Part shown: in pieces, positions 41,187 through 50,108 of the stretch
How positions within the stretch are numbered: the stretch's first letter is position 1
Layout of the letters: each line of letters starts with the position of its first letter
Assembly: GCA_050293885.1 (NCBI GenBank)
Contig: JBNKNO010000009.1
Span: forward strand, 21,630 to 85,629
Reading direction: 5' to 3'
Length of the DNA: 64,000 nt
Origin: Nitrogeniibacter sp050293885
Lineage (GTDB): Bacteria > Pseudomonadota > Gammaproteobacteria > Burkholderiales > Rhodocyclaceae
Translations under genes and position numbers: made by a program
The notes under the pieces: generated by a model
The model's input: the letters and a program-made list of their open reading frames with translations, nothing else
Database searches by the model: none
What the model was told of the DNA's origin: nothing

Positions 41187-42530
41187 TTACGATTCCCGCG
41201 TCACCATCTCGCCGCGCAAACTGTGCGGCAAGGCGGAGGTGATGGTCACATCGACAAACTGGCCGATCAGTCGCTCGCCGCCGGCGAAATTCACGACCCG
41301 GTTGTTTTCCGTCCGGCCAGCCAGTTCGGTGGCGTCCTTCTTCGCATGCCCCTCGACCAGAATGCGCTGCACGCTGCCGACCATGGCCTGGCTGATTACC
41401 TGCACCTGCTCGTCGATGCGCTTTTGCAGGCGCGACAACCACTTGAGCTTGTCGGTGTGCGGCACCGTGTCTTCCATGTCGGCAGCCGGCGTCCCGGGGC
41501 GCGCGCTGTACACAAAGCTGAACGAAGCATCGAAACCGACCTCGTCGATGAGCTTCATGGTCTTTTCGAAATCGGCCTCGGTCTCGCCGGGGAAGCCGAC
41601 GATGAAGTCGGACGACAGCGACAGATCCGGTCGGGCGGCGCGCAACTTGCGCACCAGCGACTTGTATTCCAGCGCCGTGTAGCCACGCTTCATGGCCGCC
41701 AGCACGCGGTCCGAACCCGACTGCACCGGCAGGTGAAGATGCGACACCAGCGTCGGGATCTTCTCGTAGGCTTCGATGATGCGCGGCGTCATCTCGCGCG
41801 GATGCGAGGTGGTGTAGCGCAAGCGCTCGATGCCCGGCACCTCGGCCACGCATTCGAGCAAAAAGGCGAAATCGCCGGTCTCTTCACCGTGCTTGGTGAT
41901 CGCACCGCGCCAGGCATTGACGTTCTGCCCCAGCAGGGTGATCTCCTTCACGCCCTGCGCCGCCAGCGTCGCCACCTCGGTGAGCACATCGTCGAGCGGG
42001 CGCGACACTTCCTCGCCGCGGGTGTAGGGCACCACGCAGAAAGTGCAGTACTTGGAGCAGCCTTCCATGATCGACACGAACGCGCTCGCGCCCTCGACAC
42101 GGGCCGGCGGCATGGCATCGAACTTTTCGATTTCGGGGAAAGAGATATCGACCTGAGAACGGCCCGACTGGCGGCGCTCGGCGATGAGCTGCGGCAGTCG
42201 ATGCAGGGTTTGCGGACCGAACACCAGATCCACATAGGGCGCACGCTGCACGATGGCATCGCCTTCCTGACTGGCGACACAGCCGCCGACGCCGATGATC
42301 AGATCCGGATTGCTCTGCTTCAGATGCTTGACGCGGCCCAGATCGTGAAACACCTTCTCCTGCGCCTTTTCGCGCACCGAGCAGGTATTGAACAGGATCA
42401 CGTCGGCCTCTTCCGGGTTGTCGGTCTTCTCCAACCCTTCCTGCGCGCCGAGCACGTCCACCATCTTGTCCGAGTCGTACTCGTTCATCTGGCACCCGAA
42501 GGTGCGGATGAAAACCTTCTTCTTGCTCAT
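41187..42530 (-). CDS. miaB: tRNA-2-methylthio-N6-dimethylallyladenosine synthase
   Basis: This 447-residue radical SAM methylthiotransferase modifies A37 of tRNAs reading UNN codons. The N-terminal domain carries cluster Cys in IRTFGCQMNEYDSDKM and ILFNTCSVREKAQEK. The radical SAM CxxxCxxC is in EGCSKYCTFCVVPYTRG (about residues 150-165), and a C-terminal TRAM domain ends with EMVTRES. Length and order are normal. It starts the miaB-ybeZ-ybeY run. Confidence 0.96.
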   Translation of the reverse strand: MSKKKVFIRTFGCQMNEYDSDKMVDVLGAQEGLEKTDNPEEADVILFNTCSVREKAQEKVFHDLGRVKHLKQSNPDLIIGVGGCVASQEGDAIVQRAPYVDLVFGPQTLHRLPQLIAERRQSGRSQVDISFPEIEKFDAMPPARVEGASAFVSIMEGCSKYCTFCVVPYTRGEEVSRPLDDVLTEVATLAAQGVKEITLLGQNVNAWRGAITKHGEETGDFAFLLECVAEVPGIERLRYTTSHPREMTPRIIEAYEKIPTLVSHLHLPVQSGSDRVLAAMKRGYTALEYKSLVRKLRAARPDLSLSSDFIVGFPGETEADFEKTMKLIDEVGFDASFSFVYSARPGTPAADMEDTVPHTDKLKWLSRLQKRIDEQVQVISQAMVGSVQRILVEGHAKKDATELAGRTENNRVVNFAGGERLIGQFVDVTITSALPHSLRGEMVTRES

Positions 42531-42534
42531 GGCG

Positions 42535-42885
42535 TCACTTGTTTTGCGTCAACGCCTGGTATTCAGCGTCGGTGAGAATCCAGATGCGGCTCACCTGGCC
42601 CTGCAAGTCGCGCTTCACGCCCACGCGGTGCGTGCCGTACAGGCTGGCCGGCTGGATGATGAGATTGTTCGCGCCACGCACTTGCGTTGCCGGCGACAGA
42701 CGAACCCGCACGTCACCCAGCACGACGATGGAACCGCCGTTGGCCTGCATGGTGGTCACCACCATGTCACCAGGCAAGGGGCGAATGGATTGCGCGCCGA
42801 CCGGCGCCGCGAGAAACGCCGACAGAACAACGGCGCAAGACAGAAGGAATCGAGCGATCAAGACAGGCCCTGATGTGTTTCGCAC
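42535..42885 (-). CDS. Small exported protein of unknown function
   Basis: This protein of about 116 residues (GTG start 42885; TTG 42861 would give 108) has a likely Sec signal peptide, LLSCAVVLSAFLAAPVGAQ. A mature domain of about 80 residues reads LPGDMVVTTMQANGGSIVVL, DVRVRLSPATQVRGANN and ends TDAEYQALTQNK. No Cys remains after the signal and no known motif is evident. It lies 4 bases upstream of miaB and is probably co-transcribed. I do not recognise the family; the fold looks like a small beta barrel. Confidence 0.7.
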   Translation of the reverse strand: MRNTSGPVLIARFLLSCAVVLSAFLAAPVGAQSIRPLPGDMVVTTMQANGGSIVVLGDVRVRLSPATQVRGANNLIIQPASLYGTHRVGVKRDLQGQVSRIWILTDAEYQALTQNK

Positions 42886-43062
42886 GCAGCGAAAACCGTA
42901 AGCAACGAGGCGCAAATCTTCGCCGAAGCCCCCTCAAAAGTCAATGCAAGCGCCTGATTCGACGGGGCTATTGGCACCATTTCGGGGCATGGGCGCGCAC
43001 CTCAAACACCACTGCGAGTGTTGACGCCGACCGGCGTTGCTTCGTATCATGCCGGGCTTCGT

Positions 43063-43139
43063 GGTGATGTAGCTCAGACGGTTAGAGCGATGGATTCATA
43101 ACCCATAGGTCGGCGGTTCGATTCCGCCCATCACCACCA
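43063..43139 (+). tRNA. tRNA-Met (anticodon CAT)
   Basis: This is a 77-base cloverleaf with acceptor stem GGTGATG/CATCACC, D-arm GCTC/GAGC, anticodon loop TTCATAA, and T-arm GGCGG TTCGATT CCGCC. The 3' CCA is encoded. The A1:U72-type initiator mismatch is absent, so this is an elongator-type tRNA-Met (a tRNA-Ile2 with lysidine at C34 cannot be excluded by sequence alone). The innermost pair of the anticodon stem is A with C, an unusual mismatch. Confidence 0.93.
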
Positions 43140-43147
43140 GTAACACC

Positions 43148-43173
43148 AAGGGCCCGCCAATGCGCGGGCCCTT
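43148..43173. terminator. Bidirectional-looking hairpin between tRNA-Met and the TetR gene
   Basis: AAGGGCCCGC (43148-43157) and GCGGGCCCTT (43164-43173) form a perfect 10-base stem with a 6-base loop. It lies 9 bases after the tRNA and 17 bases after the convergent TetR stop, so it may end both transcripts. The T-tracts are short. Confidence 0.65.
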
Positions 43174-43190
43174 CCCGTTGACGGCGGCGC

Positions 43191-43817
43191 TCAGCGCCAC
43201 TCGACGATCAGAAAGCGCAGCGTCTTCTGGAATAGCGCGGCCACGTGCTCGCGATTCATCTCCGGGTGGCGGATACCGCGTACCGTGACGCCGTCGAACA
43301 GGATGGCGATCATGTCGACGAGCGCGTCGATGGTCTCGTCGCTGTCGTCGTGACCGAGGTCGCGCCGCAGGCTGAGCACGACCTGCGTGAAGTTGTTGAG
43401 CACCTCGCGGTCGGCGGCGCGAACGATGTCGGCCACACACGGGTTGCGTGAGGCTTCGGCGAGGATTTCCATATCGAGCGACGCGAAGTCCGGATCGAGC
43501 TTGTCCGCAATCCCCTCGCCCGCGCGCCCGATGGTGGCATCGAGCACGTCGGGCGCCTTTCGCAGCGCTTCGACACGCGCAAGAATCGCGTCGGTCTTGC
43601 GCCGCACGATGCCTTCGATGATGGCTTCCTTGCTCGCGAAGTAGTGATACACGTGCCCCGGGCTCATGCCCGCCTGCTTGCACAGTTTCGACATGCTGGC
43701 GCCATGGAAGCCGTGCATGCGGAAACAGCTTTCCGCCGCCAACAGGATCTGCTCCCGGCGCGTATCGGCACGCGACACCCCAGCGGGAACCGATTGCTCG
43801 TTTGTCATGTCATTCAT
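43191..43817 (-). CDS. TetR/AcrR family transcriptional regulator
   Basis: This 208-residue regulator has an N-terminal helix-turn-helix (about 17-63) with TRREQILLAAESCFRMHGFH and MSPGHVYHYFASKEAIIEGI. A helical ligand-binding domain follows. It is divergent from the RND efflux operon (102-base gap), the standard arrangement for a local repressor such as AcrR/TtgR. The start is ATG 43817 (MNDMTNEQ); ATG 43808 is possible. Ligand unknown. Confidence 0.9.
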   Translation of the reverse strand: MNDMTNEQSVPAGVSRADTRREQILLAAESCFRMHGFHGASMSKLCKQAGMSPGHVYHYFASKEAIIEGIVRRKTDAILARVEALRKAPDVLDATIGRAGEGIADKLDPDFASLDMEILAEASRNPCVADIVRAADREVLNNFTQVVLSLRRDLGHDDSDETIDALVDMIAILFDGVTVRGIRHPEMNREHVAALFQKTLRFLIVEWR

Positions 43818-43859
43818 CGAAAAGATTGGTAAAGATGGTTCATGTGCAGATGCAGCATC

Positions 43860-43918
43860 TTGAAGTCGGCCAGAGCCTAGCATAGAATGAACGCTCAAAC
43901 TAGAACAAACACTCTAAA
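43860..43918 (+). promoter_or_regulatory. Promoter of the RND operon with candidate TetR operator repeats
   Basis: TTGAAG (43860-43865) and TAGAAT (43883-43888) are spaced exactly 17 bases, a good sigma-70 promoter. Overlapping and following the -10 are two related 13-base direct repeats, AGAATGAACGCTC (43884) and AGAACAAACACTC (43902), 18 bases apart and matching at 10 of 13 positions. A repressor bound there would block initiation. The operator role is inference. Confidence 0.55.
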
Positions 43919-45157
43919 ATGACCCCCCAACATCACGTCACCCCCGCCCCCGCCGAAACGCCCCGACTGGCAACTTCTTCCGCAACACGCGCCTGGCTGC
44001 TGACCGCCATTGCCGCCAGCGCGTTGTGGCTGAGCGCATGCAGCGAAAACGCCGGCCAGGCCCGGGCGCAAGCCGGCGGCGCGCGCAAGCCGGCGGTCAC
44101 GGTCATCGAAACCACGCGGACGACCGTCCCGCTGACGAACGAGTTGCCGGGCCGCACCACGGCCTATCTGAAGGCGGAAATCCGCCCGCAGATCAGCGGC
44201 ATCATCCAGAAACGTCTGTTCAAGGAAGGCGGCACCGTCAAGGCGGGTGAGGTGCTGTACCAGATTGATCCGGCCGCCTACCAGGCCGACTACGACAGCG
44301 CCAAGGCATCGCTCGCGCGCGCGCAAGCGGTGCTGAAGAGCGCCAGTCTGACCGCGAAGCGATCGGCCGAACTGGCCCGCATCGAAGCCGTCAGCACGCA
44401 GTCGAATGAAGACGCACAGGCCGCGCTGGCAGAGGCGAAGGCCAACGTCGCCAGCGCACGCGCGGCGGTGGCGCGCGCCAAGGTCGATCTCGATCGCACG
44501 CGGATCAGCGCACCGATCGCCGGGCGCATCGGCCGCTCGTCGGCCACACGCGGCGCGCTCGTGACCGCCAATCAGAGTGACGCGCTGGCCACCGTGCAGC
44601 AGCTCGATCCGATCTATGTGGATCTCACCCAATCGTCGACCGAGTTGCTGACGCTCAAGCAGCAGATCGCGCAAGGCAGGCTCACGCGCGCGGACGGCAC
44701 CGTGCCGGTCACGCTGCTGTTCGAGAACGGTAGCGAATACGCACACCGCGGCACACTCGCCTTCTCCGAGGTGACGGTCGATGCCAGCACCGGCAGCGTC
44801 ACCCTGCGTGCCCGATTCCCCAATCCGGACGGCGACCTGCTGCCCGGAATGTTCGTGCGCGCACGGACGGCACAGGGCGCCACCCAAGCCGTGCTGGTGC
44901 CGCACGCCGCCGTCAGCCGTGACGCCCGCGGCCAGGCGGTGGTGATGCTGGTCGATGACAAGAACACGGTGCAAGCACGCACGGTAAGCGCGGAACGCAC
45001 GCTCGGTGACCAGTGGGTGATCACCGACGGGCTATCCGGCGGAGAGCGCGTCATCATCGAAGGTCTGCAGAAAGTCCGGCCGGGCGTCGCGGTCACGGCA
45101 GAACGCCCGGGGGCATCGGCACCGGCTTCGCCCGCGCCCGCCGCGACCGCGAAGTGA
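43919..45157 (+). CDS. RND efflux periplasmic adaptor (membrane fusion) lipoprotein
   Basis: This 412-residue AcrA/MexA-type adaptor has a lipoprotein signal with Cys41 in ASALWLSAC, a barrel-sandwich hybrid half PGRTTAYLKAEIRPQISG (about 79-96), and a coiled-coil hairpin (about 120-190) rich in Ala/Arg. The second lipoyl half contains DRTRISAPIAGRIGRSS. It joins the inner-membrane pump to the outer-membrane channel. The ATG at 43919 lacks an obvious ribosome-binding site, and the leader would be only about 25 bases. The operon continues with the pump 10 bases downstream. Confidence 0.93.
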   Translation: MTPQHHVTPAPAETPRLATSSATRAWLLTAIAASALWLSACSENAGQARAQAGGARKPAVTVIETTRTTVPLTNELPGRTTAYLKAEIRPQISGIIQKRLFKEGGTVKAGEVLYQIDPAAYQADYDSAKASLARAQAVLKSASLTAKRSAELARIEAVSTQSNEDAQAALAEAKANVASARAAVARAKVDLDRTRISAPIAGRIGRSSATRGALVTANQSDALATVQQLDPIYVDLTQSSTELLTLKQQIAQGRLTRADGTVPVTLLFENGSEYAHRGTLAFSEVTVDASTGSVTLRARFPNPDGDLLPGMFVRARTAQGATQAVLVPHAAVSRDARGQAVVMLVDDKNTVQARTVSAERTLGDQWVITDGLSGGERVIIEGLQKVRPGVAVTAERPGASAPASPAPAATAK

Positions 45158-45167
45158 GGCGCTGACC

Positions 45168-48100
45168 ATGGCCCGCTTCTTCATCGACCGCCCCATCTTC
45201 GCGTGGGTCATCGCCATCGTCATCATGCTTGCCGGCGCGCTCGCCATCCGCGAGCTGCCGGTGGCGCAATACCCCTCCATCGCCCCACCGGCCATCGCCA
45301 TCAACGCCAGCTATCCGGGTGCGTCGGCCAAGACCGCCGAGGATTCGGTGACCCAGGTCATCGAGCAGAAGCTCACCGGCATCGACGGCCTGCTCTACAT
45401 CAGCTCCAACACCGACTCCTTCGGCAACGTCAGCATCACGCTGACCTTCGACGCCGACACCGACCCGGATATCGCCCAGGTGCAAACGCAGAACAAGGTT
45501 CAGCAGGCGCTGGCGCTGTTGCCGCAGGCGGTGCAGAACCAGGGGGTGACGGTCGCCAAGTCGGCACGCAACTTCCTGATGGTGATCGGCTTCGTGTCGG
45601 AAGACGGGCGGCTGAACGGCGTCGATCTGTCCGACTTCCAGGTCTCCACCGTGCAAGACCCCATCTCGCGTGTCAGCGGCGTCGGCGAGGTGGTGATCTT
45701 CGGCTCGCAATACGCCATGCGCGTGTGGCTCGACCCCGCCAAGCTCAACAAGTACCAGCTGGCGACCACCGATGTGATCGCCGCCATCCAGGCGCAGAAC
45801 ACGCAGATCTCCGCCGGCCAGCTCGGCGGCGCACCGGCCGTGCCGGGGCAAGGTTTCAGCGCCACCGTCACGGCGCAAAGCCGGTTGCAAACGCCCGAGC
45901 AATTCAAGGCCATCCTGCTGCGCAGCGCGCAGAACGGCGGCGAAGTGCGTCTCGGCGACGTCGCACGCGTCGCCATCGGCGCACAAAGTTACGAGACCGT
46001 GGCGCGCTTCAACGGCCAGCCCGCGGCCGGGTTGGCGATTCGGCTGGCCTCGGGCGCCAACGCGCTCGACACCGCCGACCGCATCCGCGCCAAACTCGAC
46101 GAAATGCAGCCCTACTTCCCGGCGGGCGTGAAGTACGTGATTCCCTACGACACCACGCCCTTCGTGAAGATCTCGATCGAAGAGGTCGTCAAGACGCTGA
46201 TCGAAGCGGTGGTGCTGGTGTTTCTGGTCATGTACCTGTTCCTGCAGAACTTCCGCGCCACGCTGATTCCGACCATCGCGGTGCCGGTGGTGCTGCTCGG
46301 CACTTTCGCGATCATGTCGGCGGCCGGCTTCTCGATCAACACCCTCACCATGTTCGGCATGGTGCTGGCCATCGGCCTGCTGGTGGATGACGCCATCGTG
46401 GTGGTGGAGAACGTCGAACGCGTGATGAGCGAGGAAGGCCTGCCGCCCAAGGAAGCCACCAAGCGCTCCATGGGCCAGATCACCAGCGCCCTGGTCGGCA
46501 TCGGTCTGGTGCTCTCCGCGGTGTTCATCCCGATGGCCTTCTTCGGCGGCTCCACGGGGGTCATCTACCGCCAGTTCTCGATCACCATCGTCGCCGCCAT
46601 GGGCCTGTCGGTGCTGGTGGCCATCGTGTTCACCCCGGCCCTTTGCGCCACCCTGCTCAAGCCGGTCGAGAAAGGCCACGAGCATGGCGAGGGCAGCGTG
46701 TTCAGCGGCTTCTTCCACTGGTTCAACCGCATGTTCGGCCGCGCCACGCGCAGCTATGAATCGTCCGTGGGCGGCATGCTCAAGCGCAGTGTGCGCTTCA
46801 TGCTGATCTTCCTGGTCATCGTCGGCCTGCTCGGCTTCCTGTTCGTGCGCCTGCCCACCTCCTTCCTGCCGGAAGAAGACCAGGGCGTGATGTTCAGCCA
46901 GGTGGTGCTGCCCGCCGGCGCCACCCAGGAGCGCACGCTGGCGACGCTGCGCAAGGTCGAAAAGCACTTCCTCGTCGACGAGAAGGACACCGTGAAAGCC
47001 TTGTTCACCGTCGCCGGCTTCAGCTTTTCCGGGCGCGGCCAGAACATGGGGATCGGCTTCAGCCTGCTGCGCCCGTGGGACGAGCGTCGCGCGCCGGGGC
47101 AGGATGTGAAGTCGCTGCAAGGGCGCGCCATGGGCGCGTTCTCGCAGATTCGCGAAGCCATGGTGTTCGCCTTCGTGCCGCCGGCAGTGATCGAGCTGGG
47201 CACCTCCGGCGGTTTCACCGTCGAACTGCAGGACCGCTCCGGTCTCGGCCATGAGGCCCTGCTGCAGGCCCGCAACCAGTTGCTCGGCATGGCCGCGAAA
47301 GACCCGCGTCTGGTGGGCGTGCGCCCCAATGGCCAGGAGGATACCGCCCAGCTCAAGCTCGACATCGATCTGCAAAAGGCCGGCACCCTGGGCGTGAGCG
47401 CCAGCGACATCAATGCCACGCTGTCCACCGCCTGGGGCGGCACCTATGTGAACGACTTTGTCGATCGCGGCCGCATCAAGCGGGTCTACGTGCAGGCCGA
47501 CGCGCCGGCGCGCATGACGCCCGAGGACATCAACCAGTGGTATGTGCGCAATGGCAAGGGTGACATGGTGCCGTTCTCGGCCTTCACCACCTCGCACTGG
47601 GTGTTCGGCCCGCAGCGGCTCGAGCGCTTCAACGGTCAGCCGTCGATGGAGATCCTCGGGCAGGCGGCGCCGGGTTACTCCTCGGGCGACGCCATGCAGG
47701 CCGTGGTCGACATGATCGGCAAGTTGCCGACCGGCATCGGCTATGCCTGGGCGGGCTCCTCCTACCAGGAGCAACAGTCCGGCGACCAGGCGCCGGCGCT
47801 GCTGGCGCTGTCGCTGCTGATCGTGTTCCTGTGCCTCGCGGCGTTGTACGAAAGCTGGTCGATTCCGTTCGCGGTGATGCTGGTGGTGCCGCTCGGCGTG
47901 CTCGGCGCGGTGCTGGCCGCCACCGGGCGCGGGCTGTCGAACGACATCTACTTTCAGGTCGGTCTGCTGGCGACCATCGGCCTGTCGGCCAAGAACGCGA
48001 TCCTGATCGTCGAATTCGCCAAGGCACAGATGGAAGAATCCGGCAAACCGCTCGTCGACGCCACGCTCGAAGCGGTGCGCATGCGATTGCGTCCGATCCT

Positions 48101-48317
48101 GATGACCTCGCTGGCCTTCGGTTTCGGCGTGCTGCCGCTGGCGCTCGCCAACGGCGCCGGCGCCGGCAGCCAGAACGCCATCGGCACCGGCGTGCTGGGC
48201 GGCGTGATCGCCGCCACCGCGCTGGGTATCTTCTTCGTGCCGCTGTTCTTCGTGGTCATCAATCGCGTGTTCTCGCGCACATCGGCCCCGGCCACCGACA
48301 CGCACGAGGCCCCCTGA
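45168..48317 (+). CDS. RND multidrug efflux pump, AcrB/MexB type (HAE1)
   Basis: This 1049-residue inner-membrane pump begins MARFFIDRPIFAWVIAIVIM, the strongly conserved HAE1 N-terminus. It contains the porter segments QYPSIAPPAIAINASYPGAS and ERFNGQPSMEILGQAAPGYS. Transmembrane helix 4 carries the proton-relay Asp pair in GLLVDDAIVVVENVERVM, and helices 10-12 are complete (GLSAKNAILIVEFAKAQMEE). It exchanges protons for amphiphilic drugs as a trimer. Length is normal. A 1100-residue open frame on the opposite strand is an artefact of GC-rich coding. Confidence 0.96.
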   Translation: MARFFIDRPIFAWVIAIVIMLAGALAIRELPVAQYPSIAPPAIAINASYPGASAKTAEDSVTQVIEQKLTGIDGLLYISSNTDSFGNVSITLTFDADTDPDIAQVQTQNKVQQALALLPQAVQNQGVTVAKSARNFLMVIGFVSEDGRLNGVDLSDFQVSTVQDPISRVSGVGEVVIFGSQYAMRVWLDPAKLNKYQLATTDVIAAIQAQNTQISAGQLGGAPAVPGQGFSATVTAQSRLQTPEQFKAILLRSAQNGGEVRLGDVARVAIGAQSYETVARFNGQPAAGLAIRLASGANALDTADRIRAKLDEMQPYFPAGVKYVIPYDTTPFVKISIEEVVKTLIEAVVLVFLVMYLFLQNFRATLIPTIAVPVVLLGTFAIMSAAGFSINTLTMFGMVLAIGLLVDDAIVVVENVERVMSEEGLPPKEATKRSMGQITSALVGIGLVLSAVFIPMAFFGGSTGVIYRQFSITIVAAMGLSVLVAIVFTPALCATLLKPVEKGHEHGEGSVFSGFFHWFNRMFGRATRSYESSVGGMLKRSVRFMLIFLVIVGLLGFLFVRLPTSFLPEEDQGVMFSQVVLPAGATQERTLATLRKVEKHFLVDEKDTVKALFTVAGFSFSGRGQNMGIGFSLLRPWDERRAPGQDVKSLQGRAMGAFSQIREAMVFAFVPPAVIELGTSGGFTVELQDRSGLGHEALLQARNQLLGMAAKDPRLVGVRPNGQEDTAQLKLDIDLQKAGTLGVSASDINATLSTAWGGTYVNDFVDRGRIKRVYVQADAPARMTPEDINQWYVRNGKGDMVPFSAFTTSHWVFGPQRLERFNGQPSMEILGQAAPGYSSGDAMQAVVDMIGKLPTGIGYAWAGSSYQEQQSGDQAPALLALSLLIVFLCLAALYESWSIPFAVMLVVPLGVLGAVLAATGRGLSNDIYFQVGLLATIGLSAKNAILIVEFAKAQMEESGKPLVDATLEAVRMRLRPILMTSLAFGFGVLPLALANGAGAGSQNAIGTGVLGGVIAATALGIFFVPLFFVVINRVFSRTSAPATDTHEAP

Positions 48318-48318
48318 C

Positions 48319-49737
48319 ATGAACTCAACCATGACACGACTTCGCCTGCTCACCGCCTGCCTAGCCACACTGGGCCTGTCCGCCTGCGCCTCCATGGCGC
48401 CGGACTACACGCGCCCGGCGGCGCCGATCGCCGATCGGTGGCCGACCGACGCGGTTGCGCAAACCGACGCCAACGCGCCCCCCGCGCAGGCACTGGCATG
48501 GCAGGACTACTTTCCCGATGCGCGGCTGCAAGCCGTCATCGCACAGGCGCTGAGCAACAACCGCGATCTTCGCATCGCCGCACTCAACATCGAATCGGCC
48601 CGCGCGCAATACCGCATCCAGCGTGCCGATCGCTTCCCGGATCTGTCGGCCGGCGCCAGCGAAACCGCCCAGCGCACACCGGGCGACCTCACCAGCAGCG
48701 GCAACGCCACGATCAGCCGGCAATACAGCGTCGGTCTGAGCACCAGTTGGGAAATCGACCTGTTCGGGCGCATCAAGAGCCTGCAGGATCAGGCGCTTGA
48801 AACCTACCTCGCCAGCGAAGAAGCGAAACGCGCCACCCAGATCAGTCTGGTCGCCGAAGTCGCCAATGCCTGGTTCACGCTGGCCGCCGACCGCGCCCTG
48901 CTCGAGCTCACCCAGCGCACCTACGACGCACAAGCCAAAACGCTCGACCTGACGCAGAAGCGCTTCGCACTGGGCGCTGCCTCGCGCCTCGACCTGAGTC
49001 AGCTCAAGACCACCACCGCCCGTGCCCGCGCCGATCTGGCGGCTACCACCGCGCAGCTCGCCAAGGACCGCAACGCCCTCGCGCTATTGGTCGGCAGCGC
49101 CGTTGACGCCAGCGCGCTGCCCACCTCGCTCGACGAGGTGAAGCAGCCGATGACCGAACTGCCGCTCGGCGTGCCTTCCGAGGTGCTCGTCAAACGGCCG
49201 GACGTGATGCAGGCCGAGCGCCAGTTGCGTGCCGCCAACGCCAACATCGGCGCGGCGCGCGCGGCCTTCTTCCCGCGCATCGGCCTCACCGGCAGCGTTG
49301 GCACCGCCAGCGCCAGCCTCGATGGCCTGTTCGAATCGGGCAGCCGCGCCTGGCAGTTCATGCCCGCCATCAGCGTGCCGATCTTCAACGCCGGCGCGTT
49401 GCGCGCCAGTCTCGACGTGGCCAAGATCCAGCGCGACATCAACGTCGCCCGCTACGAACAAGCCATCCAGAGCGCCTTCCGCGAAGTGGCCGACGCCCTC
49501 GCCGAACGCACCACCATCAGCGAACGCGTGCATGCGGTGCAGGCGCTCGTCGATGCCGCGCGCGACACCTTCCGTCTCAGCGACGCCCGCTACAAGAACG
49601 GGCTCGACAGCTACCTCACCCAACTCGACGCCCAGCGCACGCTGTATGCCGCCGAGCAGGAACGCATCGCCATCCGTCTCATCGAGGCGAGCAACAAGGT
49701 GGATCTCTACAAGGTGTTAGGCGGCGGCTGGCGTTAA
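48319..49737 (+). CDS. RND efflux outer-membrane lipoprotein channel (OprM/NodT family)
   Basis: This 472-residue channel has lipobox GLSACAS (Cys near residue 19) and the family opening MAPDYTRPAAPIADRWP. Two outer-membrane efflux protein repeats follow: the first around ALSNNRDLRIAALNIESARA, the second around RPDVMQAERQLRAANANIGA. The conserved SWEIDLFGRIKSL segment is also present. It completes the tripartite pump, one base after the pump stop. A trailing 371-base intergenic region follows. Confidence 0.94.
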   Translation: MNSTMTRLRLLTACLATLGLSACASMAPDYTRPAAPIADRWPTDAVAQTDANAPPAQALAWQDYFPDARLQAVIAQALSNNRDLRIAALNIESARAQYRIQRADRFPDLSAGASETAQRTPGDLTSSGNATISRQYSVGLSTSWEIDLFGRIKSLQDQALETYLASEEAKRATQISLVAEVANAWFTLAADRALLELTQRTYDAQAKTLDLTQKRFALGAASRLDLSQLKTTTARARADLAATTAQLAKDRNALALLVGSAVDASALPTSLDEVKQPMTELPLGVPSEVLVKRPDVMQAERQLRAANANIGAARAAFFPRIGLTGSVGTASASLDGLFESGSRAWQFMPAISVPIFNAGALRASLDVAKIQRDINVARYEQAIQSAFREVADALAERTTISERVHAVQALVDAARDTFRLSDARYKNGLDSYLTQLDAQRTLYAAEQERIAIRLIEASNKVDLYKVLGGGWR

Positions 49738-49836
49738 GCGACGCTGCCAATCGCCGCGCACCAGCGCAGCGAATCATCCCCACCGGGGCCGACCCACGGG
49801 TCGGCCCTGCCCATTTCCAGTGCCCGGCTGAGCATC

Positions 49837-49876
49837 GCGCACCAGCGTTGGGCGCCACCGCTTTCGCGCTGCACCA
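49837..49876. promoter_or_regulatory. Candidate NtrC-type upstream sites
   Basis: CGCACCA (49838-49844), part of the imperfect palindrome GCGCACCAGCGTTGGGCGC, and TGCACCA (49870-49876) resemble the TGCACCA half-site of NtrC. They are 32 bases apart, about three helical turns, and lie 40-80 bases upstream of a sigma-54 promoter. The second halves of both sites are poor, so this is tentative. Confidence 0.3.
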
Positions 49877-49917
49877 ACAAGCCTCTCAAACCCATGAAAT
49901 AAAAGCGGTTTTTCTTC

Positions 49918-49933
49918 TGGCACAGCAAATGCT
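49918..49933 (+). promoter_or_regulatory. Sigma-54 (-24/-12) promoter of the formate/nitrite transporter gene
   Basis: TGGCACAGCAAATGCT has GG at 49919-49920 and GC at 49931-49932 with 10 bases between, matching TGGCAC-N5-TTGC except for one T. It is about 176 bases upstream of the ATG, so the leader would be long (about 165 bases). The rest of the 371-base gap (49738-50108) contains no supported gene. Confidence 0.65.
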
Positions 49934-50108
49934 TTTAGCTACTCATCAGGGCTAATGGCGGCCCGTGGCAGGGACGAGCATGCGACATGTTCTCCCCCAG
50001 CATTCGAGACTTAGGCAAAGGCGCCTTTTCGCACAGCTTCGACAAGAAACATGCGCGAAACGGGCGTCTTTTTGTTTGCAGATTTGTCCTTCCTTGAGAG
50101 AAACCACC

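Noticed and set aside
45093..48395. A 1100-codon open frame on the minus strand opposite the RND pump gene
   Set aside because: It is the antisense shadow of a GC-rich coding sequence; its product is rich in His, Arg, Gly and Gln with no domain, while the plus-strand pump is complete and highly conserved.
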